Origin: Lysobacterales bacterium
Lineage (GTDB): Bacteria > Pseudomonadota > Gammaproteobacteria > Xanthomonadales > SZUA-5
DNA: 64,000 bases
Reading direction: 5' to 3'
NCBI GenBank assembly: GCA_019187485.1
Contig: JABAQR010000017.1
Span: forward strand, 1-64,000
The notes below the pieces were generated by a model, which saw only the letters and a list, made by a program, of their open reading frames with translations, was not told the origin of the DNA and made no database searches. Positions 1-9,429 of the stretch are shown piece by piece; the stretch's first letter is position 1; each line of letters starts with the position of its first letter. The translations under genes and the position numbers were made by a program.

Positions 1-912
1 GGGGCCTCGGTCGATGGCCTCGGCGCGATGCGCGCGCGCCGCGCGCTCGGCCGAGGCTGGCTGCTGCGGCCGTGGCTGATGCAGCCGCGCGCGCGCCTGC
101 GCGCGGCTGCGGCGCAGCTCGGGATCGCATGGATCGAGGATCCTGCGAACACCGATCCGCGCCACGACCGCTCCTGGCTGCGGCAGGCCGTGTGGCCGCT
201 GCTGGCATCGCGTTTTCCGGTGGCCGGCGAACGCTTCGCGCGGCTGGCGGCGCATGCAGCCGCAGTCGCGGACCAGATGGAATCCCTGGCGGCCGCTCGT
301 CTGGCCGAACTCGGCGATGCCGAGGGCACGCTCTGCGTGCGTGGCCTGCTCGGTCTGGATGAAGCGCTCTACGGTGCCGTGCTGCGTCTGCACGCGCGTC
401 GCCGCGGCCTGGCTCCGCCGGGATTCCACGAACTCGGATGCCTGCGCGAGGAGGTGCTGCGCGCGGCACCGGATGCGAACCCGCTGCGGCACTGGCAGGG
501 CCATGTGTACTGCCGCTATCGCGATCGCCTGTACCTGCTGGCGGTGGCCGCGGTGCGCCCGGCACCGGACTACGAACTGGAATGGCCGGCGGACACCTCT
601 TCGCTGTCGCTGCCGGCCGGCCTCGGCCGCCTGGAATTGGTTGCCGCAGACGGCGCGTCGTTGCCGGCTCCGCCTGGGCTGTGGGTGCGCAATCGCCGCG
701 GCGGCGAGCGCATGCGCCCGGCGGGTGGTGCGCACCGGCGCGATCTGCGCCTGCTGCTGCAGGAGCGTGGCCTTCCACCCTGGGAGCGCGCGCGGCTGCC
801 GTTGCTGTGGCGGGGTGCGGATCTGCTGGAGGTGCCGGGTGTGGGACGTTCGGTATCCGGTGTGGAGCTGCTCGGTGCGACAAGTTTGCGGTGGTGCCCG
901 GCTTCCGCCTGA
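1..912 (+). CDS. tilS: tRNA(Ile)-lysidine synthase, C-terminal part (5' end outside window)
   Basis: The reading frame is open from base 1 (..GASVDGLGAM..) and runs 303 codons to the stop, so the N-terminal PP-loop ATPase domain with its SGGxDS motif lies upstream of the window. The visible part begins with the TilS segment RPWL..R..L.., followed by the family-typical 'IEDPANTD..HDRSWLRQAVWP' region, which positions the tRNA. The rest matches the middle and C-terminal substrate-binding domains, ending in an RRGGERM..GG stretch typical of the TilS C domain. TilS makes lysidine at C34 of tRNA-Ile(CAU), so it reads AUA instead of AUG. The internal ATG at 28 is not the true start. Confidence 0.9.
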   Translation, partial: GASVDGLGAMRARRALGRGWLLRPWLMQPRARLRAAAAQLGIAWIEDPANTDPRHDRSWLRQAVWPLLASRFPVAGERFARLAAHAAAVADQMESLAAARLAELGDAEGTLCVRGLLGLDEALYGAVLRLHARRRGLAPPGFHELGCLREEVLRAAPDANPLRHWQGHVYCRYRDRLYLLAVAAVRPAPDYELEWPADTSSLSLPAGLGRLELVAADGASLPAPPGLWVRNRRGGERMRPAGGAHRRDLRLLLQERGLPPWERARLPLLWRGADLLEVPGVGRSVSGVELLGATSLRWCPASA

Positions 913-986
913 GTCCGACCGTGGTTGGCAAGTCGCCATGTCCAAGCTGCTACGATGGAGGCGTCGATGCTTGGGGACATGTGGCG

Positions 987-1268
987 ATGGGCAAGTGGGT
1001 GCTGGTGCTGGCGGTAGTGGCCGTCGCAGTGTGGTGGTTCTTCCTGCGCGATCCGGTCGAGGTGGCCTATGGCAAGTGTCTGGCGCGGGTCGAGGCGGGT
1101 GCGCAGGTCGATTCGAATGCGGATGCGAGCGAGATCGAGAAGTCGCTGGCGAGCGCGATGCAGGGCATGGGGCAGGCCGTCGGCAAGGCCGGCTGCGACG
1201 CCATGCGCGAGGTGTGTCGCGAGAATCGCGAGGGTGCGATCTGCAAAGCGGTGCTGGCGCAGTTCTGA
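987..1268 (+). CDS. small membrane-anchored protein, function unknown
   Basis: A 93-residue protein begins MGKWVLVLAVVAVAVWWFF, one hydrophobic helix near the N terminus that looks like an uncleaved anchor or signal. A soluble tail of about 70 residues follows, with four cysteines (GKCLA, KAGCD, REVCR, AICKA) spaced as could form two disulfides. The tail is helical and charged, and would face the periplasm. The start was taken at the ATG directly before the hydrophobic stretch; a much longer frame upstream overlaps tilS and is a shadow. It lies 74 bases after tilS on the same strand. No family recognised. Confidence 0.6.
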   Translation: MGKWVLVLAVVAVAVWWFFLRDPVEVAYGKCLARVEAGAQVDSNADASEIEKSLASAMQGMGQAVGKAGCDAMREVCRENREGAICKAVLAQF

Positions 1269-1383
1269 GCAGCTCGCGGGTCGGGTGGATTCGTTCGCAC
1301 GGATACGGGCCACGATCCTGCCCGACCGGGCGTACAGGTGTGCCGCGGGCGGTGCGGACGGGATTCTGCTCGTCGTCGCACCC

Positions 1384-2184
1384 TCAGACGTGCAGCAGGC
1401 GGCCGAGCAGCAGCAGCGCTACCAGCAGTAGCCAGGCCGCGAATACGCCCCGCAGGCGCCTCACCGGCCAGCGGTGCGCGAGGCTGGCGCCGAGCGGCGC
1501 GGTCAACACCGACAGCGAGCCGACCATCAGCGCGAGCCTGAAGTCGACCAATCCGACCGCCCAGCCGGACAGCGTCGGCGGCGTGCGCGCGCACATGTAG
1601 CCGAGGGTGCCGGCGAGCGCAATCGGCAAGCCTGCCGCTGCCGAAGTGGCGATGGCGCGGGTCAGTGATGCGCCCAGACGGTACAGCAGCGGTACCGTCA
1701 GCGAGCCGCCGCCGATGCCGACGGCCGCAGACACCGCACCGATCGCGAGTCCGCCGGGAACGAGCCAACGCGGTGACAGCGGTGCCCCCGCCACATCCGC
1801 CACGAGGCGCGGGCGCGACATCTGCCAGGCTGCGTATCCACAAAAAGCGGCGACGAACAAGGTCAGCGCCGTCGCCGGCACGTGCGCGACCAGCAGGGCA
1901 CCGCCGCCGCTGCCGAGCAACAGGCCCGGCGCCAGCCAGGCGAGCGCCCGCACGTCCACGGCGCCGCGCCGATGGTGCGCCCAGGCGCTGGCCGTCGCCG
2001 TCACGCAGATGCTGGCCAGCGAGGTTGCGACCGCCGCGTGCAAGGCATCCGCGGCGGCGACCCCGCGGCTCGGCAGCCAGAAGGCGAGCGCCGGAACCAC
2101 GACCAGTCCGCCGCCGACGCCGAGCAGCCCCGCGAGCACTCCGGCGAGTGCGCCGATCAGCATCAGAGTCAGGATTTCGAGCAT
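1384..2184 (-). CDS. sulfite exporter TauE/SafE family membrane protein
   Basis: A 266-residue polytopic membrane protein with about eight hydrophobic helices in two halves. Each half carries the glycine-rich family signature near its start: GVGGGLVVVPAL in the first and GIGGGSLTVPLL in the second. These are hallmarks of TauE/SafE (DUF81) transporters, which export sulfite, sulfoacetate or related anions. The start (MLEILTLMLIGALAGVLAG) was placed at the ATG immediately before the first helix; the frame extends 95 codons further upstream without membrane or conserved content. Substrate cannot be inferred from the neighbours, slt (divergent) and the small membrane protein (convergent). Confidence 0.85.
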   Translation of the reverse strand: MLEILTLMLIGALAGVLAGLLGVGGGLVVVPALAFWLPSRGVAAADALHAAVATSLASICVTATASAWAHHRRGAVDVRALAWLAPGLLLGSGGGALLVAHVPATALTLFVAAFCGYAAWQMSRPRLVADVAGAPLSPRWLVPGGLAIGAVSAAVGIGGGSLTVPLLYRLGASLTRAIATSAAAGLPIALAGTLGYMCARTPPTLSGWAVGLVDFRLALMVGSLSVLTAPLGASLAHRWPVRRLRGVFAAWLLLVALLLLGRLLHV

Positions 2185-2344
2185 TCCTGGCGAGACCTCG
2201 TCGAGAACCATCCGTGTCGGGTGATGGATCGCCGACGGGATCGTGGCGATCTGGCGTGGAGGGTTCGCCGGATTCAGGAAAACTCTCAGGAATACCGGTG
2301 AACTGGCTGTAAACTCGTGTGTCGATTCTTCCGATCCTGCTGCG

Positions 2345-4282
2345 ATGCTGCGCACCATCCTCGCCTGCCTGCTGCTGTGCGCCAACCTGTGCGGCGCCGT
2401 GGACCTGGCCTCGCAGAGGGCGAAGTTCCAGATAGCCTGGCGCATCGCGCAGGCCGGTGGCGATCCCATGATCGCCGCGCGTGGGCTCGAAGCCTACTCG
2501 CTGTTTCCCTACCTGGGGGCGGAACGCCTGCGTCGGCAGGGCGCCAAGGCGGACTTCGAGCACCTGGCGGCCTTCCTGAACGCGTATGGCGACACGCTGC
2601 CCGGTCGGAAGCTGCGTGCGGCGAGCCTGGAGCGGCTCGGGCGTGCCGGCCGTCATGCCGAGTTCCTCGGCATTTACGTGCCGGATGAGGCCGACGTGAA
2701 CCTGCGCTGTCAAGCCTGGACCGCGCGGCGAGCAATCGGTCAGCCCGGCGACGCCACCGTCGAAGCACTGGAGCTGTACGCGGGACTCGACCGCGAGCGC
2801 GTCGACTGTCGTCCGCTGCTCGCGCACCTGCGCAGTGGTGGCCATCTGACCGCCGTGCGTGTGCGCGAACGCGTCGAAACCGCACTCGCCGCTGGTCAGA
2901 TCGGGCTTGCACGCTGGCTGCTCGCGGACTTGCCGGTGGCCGAACAGCCGGGCATGCAGCGGCGCGTGCTCGCCCGCGCCGATGCGGCTCTGGCCCTGCG
3001 GGAGGCGGTCCAATGGCCGGCCAGCGCGGACAGCGCCGAGGCAGTGGCGCTGGCCTTGCAACAGTACGCGCGCAAGGACGCGCCGGCGGCCGAAGCTCGC
3101 TACCAGGCGATGCGCAAGCGCCTGCACTTCAACGAGGAGCAACGTGGTCGCATCGAGGCCGAGATCGCGCGTTACGCCGCAGTCGAAGCCCTGCCGCAGG
3201 CGGCTGCGCTGCTACAGCGTGTTCCGGCCGCCGCCTTCGACGACAATCTGCGCGAATGGCAGGTGCGCTACCACCTGCGACGCCTGGAGTACGCGCAGGC
3301 GCTCGTCGGTCTGGACGGCATGGATCGGACCTTGCGCGCGCAATCGCGCTGGCGCTACATCCGTGGGCGCGTGCTGGAGCTGCTCGGGCGTCCCGAGGTG
3401 GCGCGTGCGGACTTCGCCGTCGCTGCAACCGAAGCCAATTTCCACGGTTTCCTCGCTGCCGACCGGCTGGACGCGGCCTATGCGATCTGTCCCGCCGACG
3501 GCTTGCTCGACGTAGATCGCGCGCTCGCGGTACTGCGGCTCGGTGGCGTGCAGCGCGCACTCGAGTGGCAAGCGCTTGGAGAGATCGAGCGCGCACGCGC
3601 CGAATGGTTCGACCAGTTGCCCCGGCTCGACCCCGACCAGCGTCGCACGGCCGGCCTGATCCTCAGCCGGGAAGGTCTGCACGAATGGGCGATCTTCACG
3701 CTCAACACCGAAGCACTGCTGCGTCAGTACGAGGCACGATTCCCCCTGCTCTACACCGAACCGGTGGCTCGGTACGCGCAGGTGGCCGGACTGCCGGTGC
3801 ATTGGGTCTACGGTCTGATCCGTGCCGAGAGCGCCTGGAATGCGCGTGCGCTTTCGCCGGTGGGCGCGCGCGGGCTGATGCAACTGATGCCGGCGACCGC
3901 GGTCGCAGTCGCGAAAACCCTGGGCGTGCGCGCCGAGCCGTTGACCGATCCTGTCCACAACATCCGCCTGGGCACCACCTATCTCGGTCGCCGGGTCAAA
4001 GGCCTGGGTGGCAACGCGGTGCTTGCCACCGGTGCCTACAATGCCGGCATCGGGGCGGTACGGCGCTGGATCGACGACCCGCTGCCGCCCTGGGACTTGT
4101 GGATCGAGACCGTGCCCTACAAGGAGACCCGCGAGTACATCGCACGCGTGCTTGCATTCTCGGTGCTCTACGACTGGCGCATCGACGGCAGTCCGGCGCG
4201 GTTGTCGGCGCTGATCCCGGGGCTGTCCGAGGATTCCGGTCCGGCGCCGGTGGCGTGTCCGACGATGATCGCGGGAAACTGA
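2345..4282 (+). CDS. slt: soluble lytic murein transglycosylase
   Basis: 645 residues, the length of Slt70. An N-terminal signal peptide (MLRTILACLLLCANLCGAVD) is followed by a long helical superhelix domain (about residues 25-450). The C-terminal goose-lysozyme-like SLT domain has catalytic Glu at about residue 495 in LIRAESAWN, then SPVGARGLMQLMPATA and the GAYNAG motif. It cleaves the MurNAc-GlcNAc bond in peptidoglycan to give 1,6-anhydro-MurNAc ends, in the periplasm. The start was chosen at the ATG that opens the signal peptide; the frame is open 34 codons upstream but without such a sequence. Divergent from the TauE gene and convergent with coaE, 27 bases apart. Confidence 0.93.
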   Translation: MLRTILACLLLCANLCGAVDLASQRAKFQIAWRIAQAGGDPMIAARGLEAYSLFPYLGAERLRRQGAKADFEHLAAFLNAYGDTLPGRKLRAASLERLGRAGRHAEFLGIYVPDEADVNLRCQAWTARRAIGQPGDATVEALELYAGLDRERVDCRPLLAHLRSGGHLTAVRVRERVETALAAGQIGLARWLLADLPVAEQPGMQRRVLARADAALALREAVQWPASADSAEAVALALQQYARKDAPAAEARYQAMRKRLHFNEEQRGRIEAEIARYAAVEALPQAAALLQRVPAAAFDDNLREWQVRYHLRRLEYAQALVGLDGMDRTLRAQSRWRYIRGRVLELLGRPEVARADFAVAATEANFHGFLAADRLDAAYAICPADGLLDVDRALAVLRLGGVQRALEWQALGEIERARAEWFDQLPRLDPDQRRTAGLILSREGLHEWAIFTLNTEALLRQYEARFPLLYTEPVARYAQVAGLPVHWVYGLIRAESAWNARALSPVGARGLMQLMPATAVAVAKTLGVRAEPLTDPVHNIRLGTTYLGRRVKGLGGNAVLATGAYNAGIGAVRRWIDDPLPPWDLWIETVPYKETREYIARVLAFSVLYDWRIDGSPARLSALIPGLSEDSGPAPVACPTMIAGN

Positions 4283-4309
4283 AGCACTCAGCGCGGAGCG
4301 CACTTGCAT

Positions 4310-5032
4310 CTATTCGCGCACTCCGACCCACGTCGGGGGTGCATTGATCGCGGAGGAGAGCGCAGCCGTGGTTTCGTCGTGCGCCGTTCGCGGCCGATGC
4401 GAACCTGGGCAGGCCATGGCAAGCGCATGGTAACGTCGATGCACCGCCTGCGCCTGGATGCGCAGCTCGGCGAGGCCGGCGCTGTTGCGGATCACATCGT
4501 CGGCGTTTGTGAGGCGGGTTTGCCGATCGGCCTGCGTGGCGATCATCGCCCGCGCGGCCTCTGCCTCGATGCCATCGCGCGCCATCAGCAGTTGCGCCTG
4601 CACCCGCAGGGAGGCATCGACGACGAGTACGCGATCCACCCAGCCGTAGCCGCCGCTTTCCACCAGCAACGGCACCACCAGCAGCACGTAGGGTCCACGG
4701 GCACGCTCGACCTGGGTGCGCGCCTCGGCGCGGATCCGCGGGTGCAGGATCGCCTCCAGACGCGCCCGCTCCTGAGCGTCGGCGAACACGATCGCGCGCA
4801 ACGCGTGACGGTCGAGGCTGCCGTCGGACGCGATCACCTGCTCGCCGAAGGACGTGCGGATTTCCTGTAGCGCCGGTTGACCCGGCCGTACCAGTTCGCG
4901 CGAGATCAGATCGGTATCGACCACCGCAGCGCCGAGTTCGGCGAGCGTCGCCGACACCGTCGACTTGCCCGAGGCGATGCCGCCCGTCAGTCCGACCACA
5001 TAGGGTCCGAGACGCGGCGCCGTCGCGCTCAC
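4310..5032 (-). CDS. coaE: dephospho-CoA kinase
   Basis: 240 residues with the P-loop GLTGGIASGKST about 15 residues in, then DTDLISRELV and LHPRIRAEA, all typical of CoaE. It phosphorylates the 3'-OH of dephospho-CoA, the last step of CoA synthesis, in the cytosol. The start is a GTG whose bases overlap the pilD stop (GTGA), a translational-coupling arrangement. It is about 30 residues longer than the usual 200-210; the extra is a C-terminal tail after RRYHALA with no recognisable motif. Last gene of the pilB-pilC-pilD-coaE run, an arrangement seen in many gammaproteobacteria. Confidence 0.93.
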   Translation of the reverse strand: MSATAPRLGPYVVGLTGGIASGKSTVSATLAELGAAVVDTDLISRELVRPGQPALQEIRTSFGEQVIASDGSLDRHALRAIVFADAQERARLEAILHPRIRAEARTQVERARGPYVLLVVPLLVESGGYGWVDRVLVVDASLRVQAQLLMARDGIEAEAARAMIATQADRQTRLTNADDVIRNSAGLAELRIQAQAVHRRYHALAMACPGSHRPRTAHDETTAALSSAINAPPTWVGVRE

Positions 5033-5892
5033 ACCGAAAACACCGGCAGCCAAGCGCTGATCGTGGGTGCGAAGATCAGCCAGGCGAAGCCGGCGACGGC
5101 GATGTAGGGGCCGAAGGCCATCGGCACCTGCGCGTCCTGTCCACGCAGCAGCAGGATGCCGCCGCCGACGATCGCGCCGACCACGCTGGAGATCAGCACG
5201 ATCGGCAGGATCGCGCCGGTGCCGAACCAGGCACCGAGGGCCGCGAGCAGCTTGAAATCGCCATAGCCCATGCCTTCCTTGCCGGTCAGCAGCTTGAAGC
5301 CCCAGTAGACTGTCCACAGACTGAGGTAGCCCGCCGCCGCGCCGAGGATCGCCTGCCGTGCGTCGACGAACAGCGGCGGCAGCGAAAGCAGCAGTCCTGC
5401 CCACAGCAGCGGCAGAGTCAGGCTGTCCGGCAGCAGTTGCGTGCGCGCGTCGATGCCGGTCAGCGCCACCAGCGTCCAGGTCAAACCGACCGCGGCGAGT
5501 GCCTCGAAGCCGATCCCGAAACGCCACACGCACAGCGCGGTGACGATGCCGGTCAGCGCCTCGACCAGCGGATACTGGAGGGAGATGCGTGCCCCACAGG
5601 CGCGACAACGCCCCCGCAGGAGCAGGAAGCTCAACAGCGGAATGTTGTCCCGGGCGCGGATCGGCGTCAGGCACTGCGGGCAATGCGAGCGCTCGGCCAC
5701 CAGGCCAGGTGGGGGGGGCGTCGATTCCTGGGCCTCGGCCTCGCAGGCGTCCAGCCGCCACTGGTATTCCAGCAGCGGCGGCAGACGCAGGATCACCACA
5801 TTCAGGAAACTGCCGACCACCAGCCCGAGCAACCCCGCCGCGGCGATCGCCACGGTGGGCTGCTGCTGCAACAGCGTCAGCAGCTCGCTCAG
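5029..5892 (-). CDS. pilD: type IV prepilin peptidase / N-methyltransferase
   Basis: 287 residues if started at the CTG that overlaps the pilC stop (CTGA). The frame holds no ATG or GTG near the expected start; TTG at 5871 (280 residues) and GTG at 5853 are the alternatives. N-terminal A24_N domain with two CxxC pairs (HCPQCLTP and CRACGAR) binding zinc; aspartyl protease residues in GID (..ALTGIDARTQLLPD) and in GYGDFKLLA. About eight membrane helices. It cleaves prepilins after Gly and N-methylates the new Phe. It should serve both the PilB/PilC machinery next door and the T2SS pseudopilins GspG-K at 48-51 kb. A C8 run encodes Pro-Pro in the N-terminal part. Confidence 0.93.
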   Translation of the reverse strand: MSELLTLLQQQPTVAIAAAGLLGLVVGSFLNVVILRLPPLLEYQWRLDACEAEAQESTPPPPGLVAERSHCPQCLTPIRARDNIPLLSFLLLRGRCRACGARISLQYPLVEALTGIVTALCVWRFGIGFEALAAVGLTWTLVALTGIDARTQLLPDSLTLPLLWAGLLLSLPPLFVDARQAILGAAAGYLSLWTVYWGFKLLTGKEGMGYGDFKLLAALGAWFGTGAILPIVLISSVVGAIVGGGILLLRGQDAQVPMAFGPYIAVAGFAWLIFAPTISAWLPVFSV

Positions 5893-7145
5893 ACCACCGC
5901 CGCGAGCTTGAAGATCGGCAGGTACATGCCGATGACGAGACCGCCGACCAGCGTGCCGATGATCACCATGATGAAAGGCTCGAGCAGGCTGGAGAGCGCA
6001 TCCACCGCGTTGTTGACTTCCTGCTCGTAGAACTCGGCGGCCTTGACCAACATGGTGTCGAGGGCACCCGATTCCTCGCCGATCGCGGTCATCTGCACCA
6101 CCATCAGCGGGAACAGGTTGACCTGCTTCATCGCGAGGTTGAGCTGGTGGCCGACGGCGACATCTTCCTTGATGCGCTTGGTGGCTTCGTCGTAGATGAT
6201 GCTGCCGGTCGCGCCTGAGACGGTCTCCAGCGCTTCCACCAGAGGCACGCCGGCGCGGAAGGTGATCGCGAGCGTACGGCAATAACGCGCCACCGCGGAG
6301 TTGTGCATGATCTGGCCGATGATCGGAAGGCGCAGCATCAGGCGATCCATCAGCCTCGCGAAGTTTCGCGAACGCCGCATCGCCGTGGTGAAGGCGAACA
6401 CGGCGCCCACCGCAGCCAGCAGCATCGCCCACCACCAGGAGACCATGAACTCCGAAGCGGTGACGATCATTCTCGTGAAGGCCGGCAGGTCCGCGCCGAA
6501 GCCCTTGAACAGCGCCTCGAATTGCGGCACCACGTAGATCAGGATGATGGCCGAAACCAGGATGGCGACCGCGATGACCGCGGCGGGGTAGAACAGCGCC
6601 TTCTTGATCTTGCCCTTCAGGGTCTCGATGTTTTCCTTGTAGGTGGCGATCGTGTCGAGCACGGTGTCGAGCACGCCGGCCGATTCGCCGGCGCGCACCA
6701 GATTCACGTACAGCTCGTCGAAGTAGGCGGGGAACTTGTTGATCGCTTCGGACAGCGAGGAACCGCCCTCGATATCGGTCTTGACCGCAACCAGCATGTC
6801 CTTGAGACGCGGATTGTTTTGACCGCCGCTGATCATCTCGAAGCTCTGCACCAGCGGTACGCCCGCCTTCATCATCGTCGCCAGCTGACGGCTGACCACT
6901 GCGATGTCGCGCGGTTTGATCGCGGAGCCGGAGGCGCCGAAGATGGATCTGCGCTTCTCCTGCACCTTGGTGGCATTGATGCCCTGTTTGCGCAGCGCCG
7001 CCTTGACGAGGTTGGCGTTCTTGCCAAGTTCCTCGCCCTTGAGCTTCATGCCGCGCTTGTCGGTGCCCTCCCAGGTGAAGGTCTGCAATTGGCCGATGCC
7101 GCGGTTAACCGGGGCTTTGGCGCGGGTCGCGGTCGCGGTGGCCAT
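5889..7145 (-). CDS. pilC: type IV pilus inner-membrane platform protein
   Basis: 418 residues with two repeats of the GspF/T2SSF domain. The first holds VSRQLATMMKAGVPLVQS and the second RTLAITFRAGVPLVEALE; three long hydrophobic helices are visible (about residues 180-205, 230-250, 385-410). PilC is the platform through which the PilB ATPase drives pilus assembly. It lies 3 bases after pilB and its stop overlaps the first codon of pilD, so the run is one transcription unit. Paralogue of gspF at 46.8 kb but much closer in type to PilC (no GspF-type N terminus, has the basic KRGMKLKGE segment). Confidence 0.95.
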   Translation of the reverse strand: MATATATRAKAPVNRGIGQLQTFTWEGTDKRGMKLKGEELGKNANLVKAALRKQGINATKVQEKRRSIFGASGSAIKPRDIAVVSRQLATMMKAGVPLVQSFEMISGGQNNPRLKDMLVAVKTDIEGGSSLSEAINKFPAYFDELYVNLVRAGESAGVLDTVLDTIATYKENIETLKGKIKKALFYPAAVIAVAILVSAIILIYVVPQFEALFKGFGADLPAFTRMIVTASEFMVSWWWAMLLAAVGAVFAFTTAMRRSRNFARLMDRLMLRLPIIGQIMHNSAVARYCRTLAITFRAGVPLVEALETVSGATGSIIYDEATKRIKEDVAVGHQLNLAMKQVNLFPLMVVQMTAIGEESGALDTMLVKAAEFYEQEVNNAVDALSSLLEPFIMVIIGTLVGGLVIGMYLPIFKLAAVV

Positions 7146-7148
7146 GGT

Positions 7149-8879
<1,731 letters not shown>

Positions 8880-9190
8880 GGCCAGCGCCAAACCTCGTGA
8901 GACTTCTGCGGAATGTAGCCCAAGCCCCCGTCTGGCGGAAGTAGTTCACTTCCGGGGTTTGCGCTCTGCCGCGCATGGCCTTGGGTGTGCGGCGAATGGC
9001 CTATGCGGGTGCGGGCATGATCGGTTGTCGTTGGTTCAGGTGCGGCCGCGGCAGGACTGGTGAGTTCAAACGCCAGGTTGCGCATACGCGGGGGGCTTCA
9101 TGTGCCTAAAATCAACGACGTACATGCCCAAACCGCGTGCAGATCAGGATCTGGTCGCGAGCCTGGCGTTATCTTCAGCTAAATGAATGG
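8880..9190. other. intergenic region upstream of pilB, no gene seen
   Basis: No frame here gives a recognisable protein; in particular no prepilin (G-F-T-L-x-E followed by a hydrophobic helix) is present on either strand. The pilB promoter must lie here. The only element noted is a short hairpin, CGGAAGT/ACTTCCG with loop AGTTC at 8936-8954, about 60 bases upstream of the pilB start, which could be an operator but has no further support. Confidence 0.5.
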
Positions 9191-9366
9191 GGTGACGATC
9201 GGCATTGTCGCCGGAACTTCGATTGCGGCAGCCTATCCATGAGTTCGAGCCAAGCAGGCTCGGCTCTGGTTCACTCCTCCCCCAATGGTGAACCTTCGGT
9301 AGTGCCGGGAACTCCCCAGCCCGCGCTACTCCCCAGGCCCCGGGCGCCTCCCCAACGCCCGGGGCC
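9191..9366 (+). ncRNA. candidate structured RNA: four hairpins in series
   Basis: Four consecutive inverted repeats lie in a region without a credible ORF: GGTGACGAT-CGGC-ATTGTCGCC (9191-9212, 9 bp with two G-T pairs), CGAGCC-AAGCA-GGCTCG (9246-9262), GGTTCAC/GTGAACC (9268-9294) and GGCCCCGGGCG/CGCCCGGGGCC (9336-9366, 11 perfect pairs). The series ends 64 bases before the next gene. It could be a small RNA ending in the last hairpin, or a structured 5' leader of the Wzy-like gene. The orientation is inferred only from that layout. I could not match it to a known family such as 6S RNA. Confidence 0.3.
9336..9366 (+). terminator. strong GC hairpin, possible terminator
   Basis: Perfect 11-bp stem (GGCCCCGGGCG with CGCCCGGGGCC) around a 9-base loop, followed by GTCTATTTCC. 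The tail has only short T runs, so intrinsic termination is possible but not textbook; the structure is the last of the series starting at 9191. Confidence 0.35.
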
Positions 9367-9429
9367 GTCTATTTCCGGTCCAGTTCCTTTCCGTCAGCGT
9401 GTGGATGGCGCGCGTACTCGCGTCGCCGG

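Noticed and set aside
9241-9300. GAGTTCGAGCC resembling a tRNA T-loop
   Set aside because: No acceptor, D or anticodon arms can be drawn around it; the pairing forms simple hairpins instead.
8880-9429. pilA pilin gene between pilB and the Wzy-like gene
   Set aside because: No frame on either strand has a prepilin cleavage site with a following hydrophobic helix.
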